DNA from: an uncultured Oscillospiraceae bacterium | Lineage (GTDB): Bacteria; Bacillota; Clostridia; Oscillospirales; Ruminococcaceae | Direction of reading: 5' to 3' | Assembly: GCA_910588145.1 (NCBI GenBank) | Contig: CAJUPO010000007.1 | Span: 69,207-133,206, forward strand | DNA: 64,000 nucleotides | Shown: positions 34,178 through 43,589 of the stretch, in pieces | How positions within the stretch are numbered: the first letter of the stretch is position 1 | Layout of the letters: every line of letters begins with the position of its first letter | Position numbers and translations under genes: made by a program | Notes under the pieces: model-generated | Database searches by the model: none | What the model saw: the letters and a program-made list of their open reading frames with translations, nothing else | Told to the model about the DNA's origin: nothing

Positions 34178-34684
34178 TTACTGTTCTTCTGTAATATAAG
34201 TTGATGAACGGGAAATACCGAGCTTGTCCAAAACAGCCTCTTCCTTTTCCCTCATCATTCTTTCTTCAAGCGGGCTTGTCTCATGGTCATATCCCAAAAG
34301 ATGCAGCATTGAATGAACTGTAAGAAAGCCCACCTCACGTTCAAGAGAATGCCCGTATATCCCTGCCTGGCGCACCGCCATTTCAAGAGATATTACAATA
34401 TCACCTAAAAGTACGGCTCCGGTTTCGGCATTAAGTTCTTCCTTGCCGTCCTCGCTTGTAAGAGGAAAAGAAAGCACATCTGTTTCCTTATCCTTGTCAC
34501 GGTATATTTTATTAAGATTCTTTATTTCCTTATTTGTAACGAACGATACGCTTACCTCAGCGTCACGCCCGAATTTCTCTGTTGCAAGAACTGCCTGGCA
34601 GCATCTTCTTATAAGAAGTCTGATCCCCACTGGTATTTTTACTGCTGACTGATTATTTTTAACATATACTTTAAGTTTAGACAT
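34178..34684 (-). CDS. ybeY: rRNA maturation endonuclease YbeY
   Basis: 168 residues from the ATG at 34684 (AAAGGA upstream). The metal motif HSMLHLLGYDHE (HxxxHxxxxxH) is complete. TDVLSFPLTSEDG and LLGDIVISLEMA are family signatures. YbeY is a zinc endoribonuclease for 16S rRNA 3' maturation and quality control. It starts one base after phoH ends. Confidence 0.96.
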   Translation of the reverse strand: MSKLKVYVKNNQSAVKIPVGIRLLIRRCCQAVLATEKFGRDAEVSVSFVTNKEIKNLNKIYRDKDKETDVLSFPLTSEDGKEELNAETGAVLLGDIVISLEMAVRQAGIYGHSLEREVGFLTVHSMLHLLGYDHETSPLEERMMREKEEAVLDKLGISRSSTYITEEQ

Positions 34685-34685
34685 A

Positions 34686-35648
34686 TTATTTTTTCCTTTC
34701 GCTGCTGTATTTTTCATAAGCCTTTACTATATCCTGTACAAGTTTATGTCTTACAACGTCCTTTTCATTGAATTTATGAATACATATATCGTCAACATTC
34801 CTGAGTACCTTCATAGCTTCTATAAGACCGGATTTTTTGCTGTCCGGAAGGTCAATCTGAGTAATATCGCCGGTAATAACCATTTTACTGTCATTGCCAA
34901 GTCTCGTCAAAAACATTTTTATCTGTTCAGATGTGGTATTCTGAGCTTCGTCAAGAATTATAAACGCTCCCTCAAGAGTACGTCCTCTCATATATGCAAG
35001 AGGCGCAACTTCTATAATGCCCTTTTCCATATATTTGTTAAAGCTGTCTGCTCCGAACATATCAAACAATGCGTCATAAAGCGGACGCAGATAAGGATCA
35101 ACCTTATCCTGAAGATCTCCAGGCAGGAATCCAAGCTTTTCACCGGCTTCAACTGCCGGACGGGTAAGAATTATTTTATTAATTTCATGAGCCTTGAAAG
35201 CTTTTGCAGCCATAGCAACAGCAAGATACGTTTTTCCCGTTCCGGCAGGACCAACCCCAAGCACGATGGTGTTATTCCTGATAGAGTCAACATACTTTTT
35301 CTGTCCGACAGTTCTTGGACGGATAATTTTTCCTGTTGCAGTTACGCATATTCCATCGCCCAGAAGATTATTGAGCTGTTCAGTTTCGCCTTCAGACACC
35401 ATAGAGGTAACATATCGTATAGTCTGATCTGTCACACGTTCCCCGGTGCCCGAAATTTTCATAAGCGCACTAATAGCCTGCACAGCCCTCTCAACATTTT
35501 CTTCACTTCCTGAAATCTTAACATCAGTACCGCGGCTAAGGACAACAACGTTATACTGCCGCTGAATTGCATTTATATTTTCATCATAGGTACCAAACAG
35601 ATTTATGATTTGTTCAGTATCATCAACATTAATTATTTTTTCAGCCAT
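34686..35648 (-). CDS. phoH: PhoH-like ATPase
   Basis: 320 residues. An N-terminal KH-like part (about 1-85) is followed by the PhoH ATPase: Walker A GVGPAGTGKTYLAVA (about 131-145) and Walker B FIILDEAQNTTSEQ (about 229-242). TRPAVEAGEKLGFLPGDLQ is a family signature. The family is linked to RNA handling with YbeY, which lies directly downstream. It has its own promoter inside the gap after yqfD. Confidence 0.94.
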   Translation of the reverse strand: MAEKIINVDDTEQIINLFGTYDENINAIQRQYNVVVLSRGTDVKISGSEENVERAVQAISALMKISGTGERVTDQTIRYVTSMVSEGETEQLNNLLGDGICVTATGKIIRPRTVGQKKYVDSIRNNTIVLGVGPAGTGKTYLAVAMAAKAFKAHEINKIILTRPAVEAGEKLGFLPGDLQDKVDPYLRPLYDALFDMFGADSFNKYMEKGIIEVAPLAYMRGRTLEGAFIILDEAQNTTSEQIKMFLTRLGNDSKMVITGDITQIDLPDSKKSGLIEAMKVLRNVDDICIHKFNEKDVVRHKLVQDIVKAYEKYSSERKK

Positions 35649-35713
35649 TCAAACACCCTTTTCAAATATATTATAAAAACCGCAGCGTTTTCAGCGGATA
35701 TACATTTAAGCAT

Positions 35714-35742
35714 ATTATACCATAATTCATCTGTTTTTTAAA
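35714..35742 (-). promoter_or_regulatory. Promoter of the phoH-ybeY-era operon
   Basis: Minus strand TTTAAA (35737-35742), a 17-bp spacer, TATAAT (35714-35719). A CCGC/GCGG hairpin followed by five T lies in the leader (about 35681-35704); it may be a weak attenuator. Confidence 0.65.
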
Positions 35743-35771
35743 TAGTTATTTATAAAAAAATCGTTAAATTT

Positions 35772-36944
35772 TTATTTTTTCACATAAATTTCATAATCCA
35801 TGCCAATATCCCCCTCCAAGGTATACTTTACCTTATAAATCATTTTTTCCCCAGTGACCTGACTGGTGATTTTTCTGTCCTTTATTTCAATACCCATACT
35901 GTCATAAAAATTTTTTTCATGAAGCGCCGTCTGCTGCTGAAGTTTTTCATCTGCCTCTTCTTCAGTATATGTTTTTTTATCGTAAATAAAAGGAGAATAT
36001 GAACTATGAACAATTCCGATAGGTATCTGACTGCCGAAAATCATAAATTTGTTAGTGCTTTCAGTATAGTCGAAGCTTTCAAATTCCGGCTTTTTCAGAA
36101 ACAATGGTATTCTGAAACCAAAAAAGTCAATATACTTCTTAGTCGTATCTTCTCCGGTATAAATCTGTCCGTTTTCCTCAAAGGGCTGTTCAAAAACATA
36201 TTCCTCAGTATAAATGCCTTTTATTTTTCCCATTGAATGTCTTTTCATAATATGCCCTTTTTCATCTTCAATAACTCCGCTGACGATTACATCACCCTTT
36301 TTCACTCCGTCCCCTATTTTTTTCATCAGTTTTCCCGAATATACTTCTGCATATGTAAGCTGTGCGTCCTTAGTTGAAACAATATTACAAGGTATATCGT
36401 CATTTACCATTTCCGGGGGATGCACTGTTTCGGTAATATCCACTACAATCCGGCTTCCGGTATGCCTTATTCCGGTCCATGCAATTTCGGGTATACTGAG
36501 CCTTAGCTTTTTTTCACATTGCGCAAAATCAATATCAGCGATAAGTCTGCCCTTATAAATTCCTATATCGGACAATGCAGATACAATTTGTTCTTCTGTA
36601 ACTTCAGTATTGCCGCAGACTTCAATTGTTACCACGATATTTGATATGTAAAATACAAAAAGCATTGCCGCCAAAAGACCTGCTATGATACCGAAACGCA
36701 TTCTGTAAGAAAACAGCCTGAACCGAAAACCTTTACGTTCAACAAATTCTATTTTTATATCGCAGCTTTCAGCCAGATCCTCAAGCCGTTTCATATCGCT
36801 TCTGTAAACCCGTCCGTAAAAAGCTCCTTTTTTACAGTGCTGGTCGGTGCACACCATATTGTTTTCCCTTATGCTGTTTATAAATTTATAGAGATTTGTT
36901 CCTTCTGCTTTAAACAAAGCAGTTCCTCTTAATGAATCAAGCAT
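35772..36944 (-). CDS. yqfD: Sporulation protein YqfD
   Basis: 390 residues. A soluble N-terminal part (about 1-85) with LRGTALFKAEGTNLYKFIN is followed by a transmembrane helix (about 88-108, FGIIAGLLAAMLFVFYISN) and an extracytoplasmic region that begins POTRA-like, VTIEVCGNTEVTEEQIVSAL. This is the YqfD build. The protein is needed at stage IV of spore formation, probably in the mother cell membrane around the forespore. It starts 4 bp after yqfC. Confidence 0.92.
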   Translation of the reverse strand: MLDSLRGTALFKAEGTNLYKFINSIRENNMVCTDQHCKKGAFYGRVYRSDMKRLEDLAESCDIKIEFVERKGFRFRLFSYRMRFGIIAGLLAAMLFVFYISNIVVTIEVCGNTEVTEEQIVSALSDIGIYKGRLIADIDFAQCEKKLRLSIPEIAWTGIRHTGSRIVVDITETVHPPEMVNDDIPCNIVSTKDAQLTYAEVYSGKLMKKIGDGVKKGDVIVSGVIEDEKGHIMKRHSMGKIKGIYTEEYVFEQPFEENGQIYTGEDTTKKYIDFFGFRIPLFLKKPEFESFDYTESTNKFMIFGSQIPIGIVHSSYSPFIYDKKTYTEEEADEKLQQQTALHEKNFYDSMGIEIKDRKITSQVTGEKMIYKVKYTLEGDIGMDYEIYVKK

Positions 36945-36948
36945 AGCT

Positions 36949-37203
36949 TCACCCGTTTTCCGTCAGTTCAACCGACTGAATTTTTCCGCAGACATAGATA
37001 CCGCTTGCGTTATAGTCGTTTACTTTCAAATCGCTGCCCCATATCATAACGGTAAGATCCCATGTTCTAACTTTAACCATTATATCGTTAAATTCAAGTA
37101 TTTTTTTACAGCATTCGATCAGAACCTCTCTGTTTCCGGTAATCTGTATCTGGGTATCCAGATTCATTAAATGTCTTCCTTTATATATAATACCACCTGG
37201 CAT
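36949..37203 (-). CDS. yqfC: YqfC/YabP-family sporulation protein
   Basis: 84 residues from the ATG at 37203 (GAGGTG six nt upstream). TQIQITGNREVLIECCKKIL, then MVKVRTWDLTVMIWGSDLKV and SGIYVCGKIQSVEL, are typical of the YabP/YqfC family. Partners with YqfD in the mother cell. It begins the operon and lies divergent from ylbJ, with about 85 bp between their start codons. Confidence 0.9.
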   Translation of the reverse strand: MPGGIIYKGRHLMNLDTQIQITGNREVLIECCKKILEFNDIMVKVRTWDLTVMIWGSDLKVNDYNASGIYVCGKIQSVELTENG

Positions 37204-37288
37204 TTTCATCACCTCATTAAGATTATATTAATTATTTTTCTGTAATATCCATACCGGACTTATCCATATATTATAAAAGGTGATGAAA

Positions 37289-38377
37289 TTGAAAAAGAAA
37301 ACAATGAATTTAATTTTTCTTGCGCTGCTCCTATCGGCAATTTTTCTTTGCATAAAGTATCCTGAGCGCATAAGTTATGCGGCTAAGGGAGCGTTTACAC
37401 GCTGTACTGACATTATGATACCTTCTATGTTTATTTTTATGTGCCTTTCCTGTATTGCCTCCTCTTCCGGTATTATAAGGAGAGCCGTTTATCCGTTTAA
37501 ATTTATTTACCGAAAAATTTTTAATCTGGATTCAAACGGGTTTGCCATTTTCCTGCTAAGCTTTATATCAGGTTATCCGGCAGGAATAAAACTGATTTAC
37601 GACGCATTGGATAAAAAAACAATAACTAAAGATTATGCCGACAGACTTTCCTGTTTCTGTTTTTCCAGCGGACCTGCGTTTATATACGGAATATCTTCAG
37701 TAATTTTACCGGATTCCAGCGCCGGACTTCTGCTTTTTCTTTCAGTCACATCAGGAAATATAATTACTGCAATTATAAGCGGCATGAGAAACTCTGTGCC
37801 TGAGCCTTCAGGCGCTCCCGTACGCATTGACAAAAGCGCCGGGTGTATTGTAAACTCAGTTTCCGGAGCAGCCTCTGCAATACTTAAAATGTGCACAATG
37901 ATAATATTCTTTTCAGGCATAACAGAAATACTAAAGGTTTCCGGAATATCAGGATGTATTTCAAAAATGATTTCCGCCTTAACCGGTACGGAAATCACCT
38001 CAGTAACATCATATCTTGATACCTTTCTTGAAATAAGCAGTATAGCTTCTATTACCGTTACCGATTACTCGGCTATTCCCATGACGGCTGCTCTATTTTC
38101 TTTCGGAGGAATATGCGTTCTTTTACAGCTTATATCAATATCAGACGGCAGACTGCCTGTAAAAAAATTTATACTGTCAAGAATTATGTCCGCTGTTTTC
38201 TCATGGATTTCATGCAGCATTTTAATGAGAATCTTTAATTTTGGAATCTGTATCGAAACATTTACATATAAATTTACTGCTGACAGACAATTTTCGCCTG
38301 TTCCGTCTGTATTCCTGATAATTATGTCCCTAATGCTGATTTCTGCAAGAAAGGGCTCATCCCATATAAAAAAATAA
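37289..38377 (+). CDS. ylbJ: Sporulation integral membrane protein YlbJ
   Basis: About 362 residues with eight hydrophobic segments. FISGYPAGIKLIYDAL (about 92-107) and CFCFSSGPAFIYGIS (about 120-134) are the paired re-entrant motifs of the YlbJ/nucleoside-recognition family. YlbJ is made in the mother cell during spore formation. The best start is TTG at 37289, because AAAAGGTGAT ends 4 nt before it; GTG and ATG codons further 5' fall inside that ribosome site. A terminator follows directly. Confidence 0.9.
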   Translation: MKKKTMNLIFLALLLSAIFLCIKYPERISYAAKGAFTRCTDIMIPSMFIFMCLSCIASSSGIIRRAVYPFKFIYRKIFNLDSNGFAIFLLSFISGYPAGIKLIYDALDKKTITKDYADRLSCFCFSSGPAFIYGISSVILPDSSAGLLLFLSVTSGNIITAIISGMRNSVPEPSGAPVRIDKSAGCIVNSVSGAASAILKMCTMIIFFSGITEILKVSGISGCISKMISALTGTEITSVTSYLDTFLEISSIASITVTDYSAIPMTAALFSFGGICVLLQLISISDGRLPVKKFILSRIMSAVFSWISCSILMRIFNFGICIETFTYKFTADRQFSPVPSVFLIIMSLMLISARKGSSHIKK

Positions 38378-38383
38378 TATTAA

Positions 38384-38409
38384 AAAAAGCGCTGAAACCA
38401 GCGCTTTTT
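38384..38409. terminator. Bidirectional terminator
   Basis: 11-bp arms AAAAAGCGCTG / CAGCGCTTTTT with a 4-nt loop, between convergent ylbJ and the following minus-strand membrane gene. Confidence 0.92.
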
Positions 38410-38433
38410 ATTATTTAAACTTAAAGTAATTGA

Positions 38434-39036
38434 TTATGATTTTCCAAAATGTCTATACGCCAATGCTCCAATCGGAATAAAATAGACACACCATATCAGG
38501 AGTGCAATCGTACCTCCACTGCTTTCTTCTCCACTTGCCATACTTGTAAATACACCCGTCATAGGCATAATAAAACAACTGATAAAAAAGATTCCATGCA
38601 GCAGCATCAAGAATTTCAGCCACTTATCTGCTTTACACTCTGCCTTAATAGAAAGACCAATAAAAAATGTGGAAAGAGCCATCATCCCATATCCAAGCAA
38701 ATCGTAATTAAAAAACAAACCGCCACGCTGATAATTTAATATCCTAACAGCTTGCTCGTTTAAATCCTCCAGGCGTACACTTGTTACCTGTGCAAAGTAT
38801 ACCAAGAAAATCAAAACAGCATATATTGCCGAAAATATCATACCTATATTTGAGGATACTCGTCTCTTGTCACAACTCTCATGGTGAAAGCCTGCCGCCA
38901 TCATAATATAACCTATCGGTAAAAGCATACACACAAAATACGAGCCAAAAGAAAAATCAACTGCCAGAAAAACTGCAAAAAGAAAAACCGTAACTACAGT
39001 AATAGCTGCTCCAGCTTTCGGAATTATCTTATCCAT
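38434..39036 (-). CDS. Membrane protein, six transmembrane segments, unknown
   Basis: 200 residues with hydrophobic segments near 8-28, 30-48, 62-83, 110-128, 139-160 and 176-192. MAAGFHHESCDKRRVSSNIG forms a charged loop between segments. It resembles small DUF998-like or unnamed clostridial integral membrane proteins, but I cannot assign a family with certainty. It has a good AAAGGAG site. No partner gene is evident; the band-7 gene lies upstream with 36 bp between. Confidence 0.75.
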   Translation of the reverse strand: MDKIIPKAGAAITVVTVFLFAVFLAVDFSFGSYFVCMLLPIGYIMMAAGFHHESCDKRRVSSNIGMIFSAIYAVLIFLVYFAQVTSVRLEDLNEQAVRILNYQRGGLFFNYDLLGYGMMALSTFFIGLSIKAECKADKWLKFLMLLHGIFFISCFIMPMTGVFTSMASGEESSGGTIALLIWCVYFIPIGALAYRHFGKS

Positions 39037-39072
39037 ATATTTCTCCTTTGCAAAATATAGTTTATCAGTATT

Positions 39073-39936
39073 TCATTCGCCGGTTTTCTGAGCAGAATCA
39101 GTTTTGTTTCCGGCAGAAGCGCCTATGTATGAGCTGACGTCAAACATCATACCAGAATCTGATGTTACCTTAGGCAGTTCTCCGTTCCACTTGTTGATAA
39201 ACTCCATCATAATAACGGTATCAGTAAGCTGTTCATTTTTAAGCTTATAAGCTTCGGCTTCAGCCTTTGCTTTTTCTATTGTCTGCTCAGCCTCGACCTT
39301 AATTCTCGCAAGATCTTGTTCAGCTTTCAGAGCTTCCTGCTGAGCCGTCTGCTTGGCTTCAATTGCTTTATTAAACTCTTCGGAAAAATCAAAGTTTACA
39401 ATATTAAAAACTTCAATGGACATTCCATAAGGATTAATCTTTTCAGATATTGCCTCTTCCATTTCAGATGATACTGCGGCTCTGTTTGTAATAAGCTGTT
39501 CAGCGGTATACTTTGCAGCTATTGACTTAACGCATTCCTGAATTGCAGGATTTACTATTACGTTAGTAAAGTCATTTCCCACATTTTTATATATTTCTGC
39601 CGAAGCAGACTTGTTAACACGATAATTTACAGAAACAGTCGAATCGATGTTTTGAAGATCCTTAGACGCCGCATTGGACTGAACTTCTGTCTTCATAACC
39701 CTGTTATCCACCTGAATAACCTGGGAAATAAACGGCGCTTTAAAATGAAGCCCCTCCTCAAGTACATTCTGAGAAACCTTGCCCAGATTCACAACAACGC
39801 CGGTATGTCCTGGTCTTACTACGGTAACACAGCTTACCCCCAATACAATAATCAGAAGTATTATTACAACAGCAATAATAACCCTTTTTAACGGCTTTTT
39901 GTCGAAATTTACATTAACAAAATTCTTATTATCCAT
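39073..39936 (-). CDS. SPFH/band 7 (prohibitin-like) membrane protein
   Basis: 287 residues. A single N-terminal transmembrane helix (about 18-40, VIIAVVIILLIIVLGVSCVT) precedes a band 7 domain starting VVRPGHTGVVVNLGKVSQNV. Then follows an Ala/Glu/Lys-rich coil (about 190-245, KAEQDLARIKVEAEQTIEKA). Prohibitin-like proteins form large membrane rings that shape microdomains or hold proteases. This is a different subfamily from the stomatin-like gene at 48.9 kb. The gene has its own promoter (39965-39993). Confidence 0.9.
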   Translation of the reverse strand: MDNKNFVNVNFDKKPLKRVIIAVVIILLIIVLGVSCVTVVRPGHTGVVVNLGKVSQNVLEEGLHFKAPFISQVIQVDNRVMKTEVQSNAASKDLQNIDSTVSVNYRVNKSASAEIYKNVGNDFTNVIVNPAIQECVKSIAAKYTAEQLITNRAAVSSEMEEAISEKINPYGMSIEVFNIVNFDFSEEFNKAIEAKQTAQQEALKAEQDLARIKVEAEQTIEKAKAEAEAYKLKNEQLTDTVIMMEFINKWNGELPKVTSDSGMMFDVSSYIGASAGNKTDSAQKTGE

Positions 39937-39964
39937 AATTTATTCTCCTTTCTGATAATAAATT

Positions 39965-39993
39965 ATTATATCACAGCATAATTGCAAAGTAAA
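39965..39993 (-). promoter_or_regulatory. Promoter of the band 7 gene
   Basis: Minus strand TTTACT (39988-39993), a 17-bp spacer, TATAAT (39965-39970). Confidence 0.75.
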
Positions 39994-39997
39994 GTAC

Positions 39998-40026
39998 TTG
40001 ATTTAAAGGCTGACATATGATAATAT
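39998..40026 (+). promoter_or_regulatory. Promoter of the DUF2079 gene
   Basis: TTGATT (39998-40003), a 17-bp spacer, TAATAT (40021-40026). It lies back to back with the band 7 promoter. Confidence 0.6.
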
Positions 40027-40061
40027 TATTTATATATTATTATATCGGAAAGGAAAAAAAT

Positions 40062-41930
40062 ATGGAAAATATAACAAATCCCAACGAGCTTCCTAAGGAG
40101 GGTATTTCCGGCGCAGGTTTTGATTCAGAAACAGACGCTGATAACCAAAATCAAGAACCGAAAAAACCATCGCTTAAGGATATTTTTATTGAAAAAATAA
40201 CAAAACTGGGATACGGAAACAGCATAGCAAGACTTCTTGCCGCCTGGATAATTACGGCGCTTATTTTTACCGTAAAGATTGAAGCTGTTTTTAATACCTT
40301 TGATTACTTCAATGCAATTAAGACTCCCATTTACTGCTGTACTATTGCGGTTTTGTTCATTTTTTTCTCATTTCTGAACAAACCTAAACTGGATAAAACT
40401 CTTTTGTTTTTCTCTACCCTCGCCTACGGCTCATATGCTATAAGCCAAGATACAGACTTTTACTTTACAGTAGGCTGCTGTATACTCATGGGAGGCGTAA
40501 CAGTTTACTGCGTCGGAAGCTGGATTAAATTCAGATTCAACAAATGGCAGACAATAGCTATTGTTACAGTACTGGGAATCCTGTTTGCGCTTTTTGTCGG
40601 AGTTCTTACGTCACTCAATTATAAACGTCATCACGCAGCCTGCTATGACTTTGGTATCTTTGCACAAATGTTCAGCTATATGAAGGAAACTCTCTTGCCT
40701 TTGACAACGTGTGAACGTGACAAACTTTTAAGCCATTTTGCAGTACATTTCTCCCCTATTTATTATCTAATGCTCCCGGCATTCTATATATTCCCGACTC
40801 CTGAAACTCTTCTGGTATGCCAGGGAATTATAATTGCCAGCGGACTTATTCCCCTTTACCTTATCTGCAAAAAATATGGTCTTTCAAATAACGCAGTTAT
40901 TCTTTTCTCGGCTTGCTATGTACTTCTTCCGTCAATGGCAAACGGCTGCTTCTTCTTCCTGCACGAAAACAAATTCCTTGCTCCTCTTATTCTATGGCTT
41001 GCGTACGCCCTTGAAAAAAACAGCTGGATCCTTACTGTAATTACAGCGTTTCTCGTTCTGCTCGTTAAGGAAGACGCCCCTGTCTATGTTGCAATAATCG
41101 GTCTTTACTTTATCGCCTCAAGAAAAAGAATCCTCAAGGGCGTTGTCATAATGGCAATTGCAATTCTATATTTTTACATCGTATCATACTTTATGTCTAA
41201 ATATGGTCTTGGTACAATGAATTACAGATATGATAATTTTATTTATGACGGCAGCGGCAGTCTTGTAACAGTTATCAAAGCGGTTATCCTTAACCCTATA
41301 TACACAATAAAAGAATGCTTCGATGAAGAAAAAATAAAATTCTTCCTCCAGATGCTCGTACCGCTATCATTTATGCCTTTTATGATAAAAAAACCGTCAA
41401 GAGCAATTCTTCTCATGCCGTTTATACTGATCAACCTTATGTCCGATTACTATTATCAGCATGATATTGGTTATCAGTATACTTACGGCAGTGCGGCATT
41501 CCTGATTTATCTTTGCGTTATGAATTACTCGGATATAAAACCAGGCTTCAGAAATAAGCTTCTTGCCGTTACCGCAGCGTCTTCTGTATTTATGTTCATG
41601 AGCTGCACATACGAAAAAACAATTGCCTTAAAGAGCTATAAAATTGATAAAAAAAGCATAGAAATAATCGATAGCGCTCTGGAATATGTACCTGATGACG
41701 CTTCAGTTGCAGCTTCTACATTCCTTGTTGCAAGCCTTTATGACCACAAGGAAGTTTATGAGTTTGAAAGCTCTGCTCACATAGATTCAGTTGAATATAT
41801 TGTTTTAGATGGAAGATGGTCCTCAGAATCTGATCATATTAACAATTATCTTAACAGCAGCAGTTATGATACAGTAATCTATGAACCCGGCTATATAGCT
41901 ATATTTAAAAACAATACTATCAGTCATTAA
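40062..41930 (+). CDS. DUF2079 polytopic membrane protein (GT-C-like)
   Basis: 622 residues. A hydrophilic, acidic N-terminus (about 1-45) is followed by about 12 transmembrane segments. YDFGIFAQMFSYMKETLLPL (about 193-212) and HFAVHFSPIYYLMLPAFYIF (about 224-243) are the DUF2079 hallmarks; the acidic and His residues lie where GT-C glycosyltransferases have their catalytic loop. Use of a lipid-linked sugar donor outside the membrane is inferred. The C-terminus is an extracytoplasmic domain of about 100 residues. The ATG at 40062 follows AAAGGA. Confidence 0.82.
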   Translation: MENITNPNELPKEGISGAGFDSETDADNQNQEPKKPSLKDIFIEKITKLGYGNSIARLLAAWIITALIFTVKIEAVFNTFDYFNAIKTPIYCCTIAVLFIFFSFLNKPKLDKTLLFFSTLAYGSYAISQDTDFYFTVGCCILMGGVTVYCVGSWIKFRFNKWQTIAIVTVLGILFALFVGVLTSLNYKRHHAACYDFGIFAQMFSYMKETLLPLTTCERDKLLSHFAVHFSPIYYLMLPAFYIFPTPETLLVCQGIIIASGLIPLYLICKKYGLSNNAVILFSACYVLLPSMANGCFFFLHENKFLAPLILWLAYALEKNSWILTVITAFLVLLVKEDAPVYVAIIGLYFIASRKRILKGVVIMAIAILYFYIVSYFMSKYGLGTMNYRYDNFIYDGSGSLVTVIKAVILNPIYTIKECFDEEKIKFFLQMLVPLSFMPFMIKKPSRAILLMPFILINLMSDYYYQHDIGYQYTYGSAAFLIYLCVMNYSDIKPGFRNKLLAVTAASSVFMFMSCTYEKTIALKSYKIDKKSIEIIDSALEYVPDDASVAASTFLVASLYDHKEVYEFESSAHIDSVEYIVLDGRWSSESDHINNYLNSSSYDTVIYEPGYIAIFKNNTISH

Positions 41931-41938
41931 TCTACAAG

Positions 41939-41976
41939 AAAACAGGCTTGTCTGATAAATTCAGTAAGCCTGTTTT
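41939..41976 (+). terminator. Terminator of the DUF2079 gene
   Basis: 11-bp perfect arms AAAACAGGCTT / AAGCCTGTTTT with a 16-nt loop and a T run, nine bp after the stop codon. Confidence 0.9.
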
Positions 41977-42029
41977 TGTATATATTCCACAAAAAAATAC
42001 AGTTTTCCAAAATATCCTTTGATATTCTA

Positions 42030-42058
42030 TTGACTGTAAAATTGTATAATATTATAAT
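42030..42058 (+). promoter_or_regulatory. Promoter of glgA
   Basis: TTGACT (42030-42035), a 17-bp spacer, TATAAT (42053-42058). AAGGAGG precedes the start codon. Confidence 0.85.
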
Positions 42059-42092
42059 AATATTAATGTAAAATCTTTCAAGGAGGCTTTTT

Positions 42093-43547
42093 ATGAAAAA
42101 AATCTTATTTGCAGCTTCTGAATGCGTTCCATTTATGAAAACTGGCGGACTTGCCGATGTTGTGGGCGCACTTCCCAAAATGTTTAATAAGGATGAATTT
42201 GACGTTAGGGTCATTATGCCGAATTATACCTGTATTCCGGCAAAATTCAGAAACAGTTTTCAATATGTTCATCATTTTTATATGGATATGGGACAGCTCA
42301 ATTTCCGTCCCCATGTAGGAATAATGACATATAAATATGAGGGAATAACATACTATTTTGTAGACAATGAAGACTACTTTAAAAATCAGACTCCATATGG
42401 CTCAACCCTCTATGATATTGAAAAGTTCACGTTCTTTTCAAAAGCAGTTCTTGCTATTCTTCCGGTAATAGATTTTAAACCCGATATTATCCATTGTCAT
42501 GACTGGCAGACAGGCCTTATACCGGTTTTCATGAAAACTCTGTACAAGGACAATCCTTTTTACTGGGGCACTAAAACCATTATGACTATACACAACCTTA
42601 AGTTCCAGGGAATTTGGGATATAAAAACTTTTAAAAAATTTACTAATCTGCCTGATTCTGTCTTTACTCCTGACAAGCTTGAATTTAAAAAGGACGCCAA
42701 TATGCTTAAGGGCGGTCTGGTTTATGCCGACTATATTACCACTGTAAGCAATACCTACGCTTATGAAATCCAGTCCCGTCAATACGGAGAAGGCCTTGAC
42801 GGTCTGCTTAGAGCACGTCACTTCCAGCTTAGGGGAATCCTTAACGGTATTGATTACAGACTGTATGATCCTGAACACGATTCCGATATTTATGCTACGT
42901 ATAATTCAAATAATTTTGCCCAGAAAAAGGCTGAAAATAAACTTAAACTTCAGGCAGAGCTTGGTCTTCCGCAGGACAAGAATAAGTTCATGATCGGACT
43001 TATTTCAAGACTTACAGACCAGAAAGGACTTGACCTTGTAAATCATGTTATAGAAAATATTGCAGATGATTTCACACAGTTTGTTATTATAGGAACCGGT
43101 GAAGAAAGGTATGAAAATACTTTTAAGCATTTTCAATGGAAGTATCCTGACAAGGTTTCAGCGAATATATTCTTCTCTGAGCAGCGTGCACACAGGCTTT
43201 ATGCTGCTGCTGATACTATGCTTGTACCGTCCAGATTTGAGCCGTGCGGTCTGACTCAGCTCATTTCCCTAAGATATGGTACTGTTCCTATTGTAAGAGA
43301 AACTGGCGGTCTTAAAGACACCGTTATTCCATATAATGAATTTGAAAATTACGGTACAGGATTTTCTTTCACAAATTATAATGCTAACGATATGCTTAAT
43401 GTTATTAACTATGCAAAATCAGTATACTTTAATAATCGTGATAATTGGAATCAAATTATAAAACGCGGTATGACAACCGACTTTTCATGGGGCAGTTCAG
43501 CACTGCAATATGCCGGAATGTACAAATGGCTGTCCCCGGGACTTTAA
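42093..43547 (+). CDS. glgA: Glycogen synthase (GT5)
   Basis: 484 residues. The N-terminal KTGGLADVVGALPKMF (about 15-30) holds the ADP-glucose-binding KxGGL. The C-terminal domain has LISRLTDQKGLDLV and RFEPCGLTQLISLRYG (about 379-394), with EX7E as EPCGLTQLI, and ETGGLKDTV. The enzyme extends alpha-1,4-glucan from ADP-glucose in the cytoplasm. It stands alone, without glgC, glgD or glgP nearby, under its own promoter and terminator. Confidence 0.96.
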   Translation: MKKILFAASECVPFMKTGGLADVVGALPKMFNKDEFDVRVIMPNYTCIPAKFRNSFQYVHHFYMDMGQLNFRPHVGIMTYKYEGITYYFVDNEDYFKNQTPYGSTLYDIEKFTFFSKAVLAILPVIDFKPDIIHCHDWQTGLIPVFMKTLYKDNPFYWGTKTIMTIHNLKFQGIWDIKTFKKFTNLPDSVFTPDKLEFKKDANMLKGGLVYADYITTVSNTYAYEIQSRQYGEGLDGLLRARHFQLRGILNGIDYRLYDPEHDSDIYATYNSNNFAQKKAENKLKLQAELGLPQDKNKFMIGLISRLTDQKGLDLVNHVIENIADDFTQFVIIGTGEERYENTFKHFQWKYPDKVSANIFFSEQRAHRLYAAADTMLVPSRFEPCGLTQLISLRYGTVPIVRETGGLKDTVIPYNEFENYGTGFSFTNYNANDMLNVINYAKSVYFNNRDNWNQIIKRGMTTDFSWGSSALQYAGMYKWLSPGL

Positions 43548-43562
43548 TAATCAATATAAAAG

Positions 43563-43588
43563 AAAACGGACGTTTACACGTCCGTTTT
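43563..43588. terminator. Bidirectional terminator of glgA and the acyl-transfer operon
   Basis: 11-bp arms AAAACGGACGT / ACGTCCGTTTT with a 4-nt loop, T runs on both strands. It lies two bp from the convergent acyl carrier gene. Confidence 0.93.
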
Positions 43589-43589
43589 T

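Noticed and set aside
34746..35513. 255-codon plus-strand ORF opposite phoH
   Set aside because: It is an antisense shadow of phoH with odd composition (Phe, Ser, Asn and Lys rich) and no ribosome site.
35681..35704. Transcription terminator for yqfD
   Set aside because: It lies downstream of the phoH promoter and its perfect stem is only four pairs; at most a weak leader hairpin.
37245..37272. Sigma-E-like promoter (ATA-N17-CATATATT) in front of ylbJ
   Set aside because: The transcript start would fall inside the ribosome binding site of ylbJ, so the match is probably chance in A+T-rich DNA.
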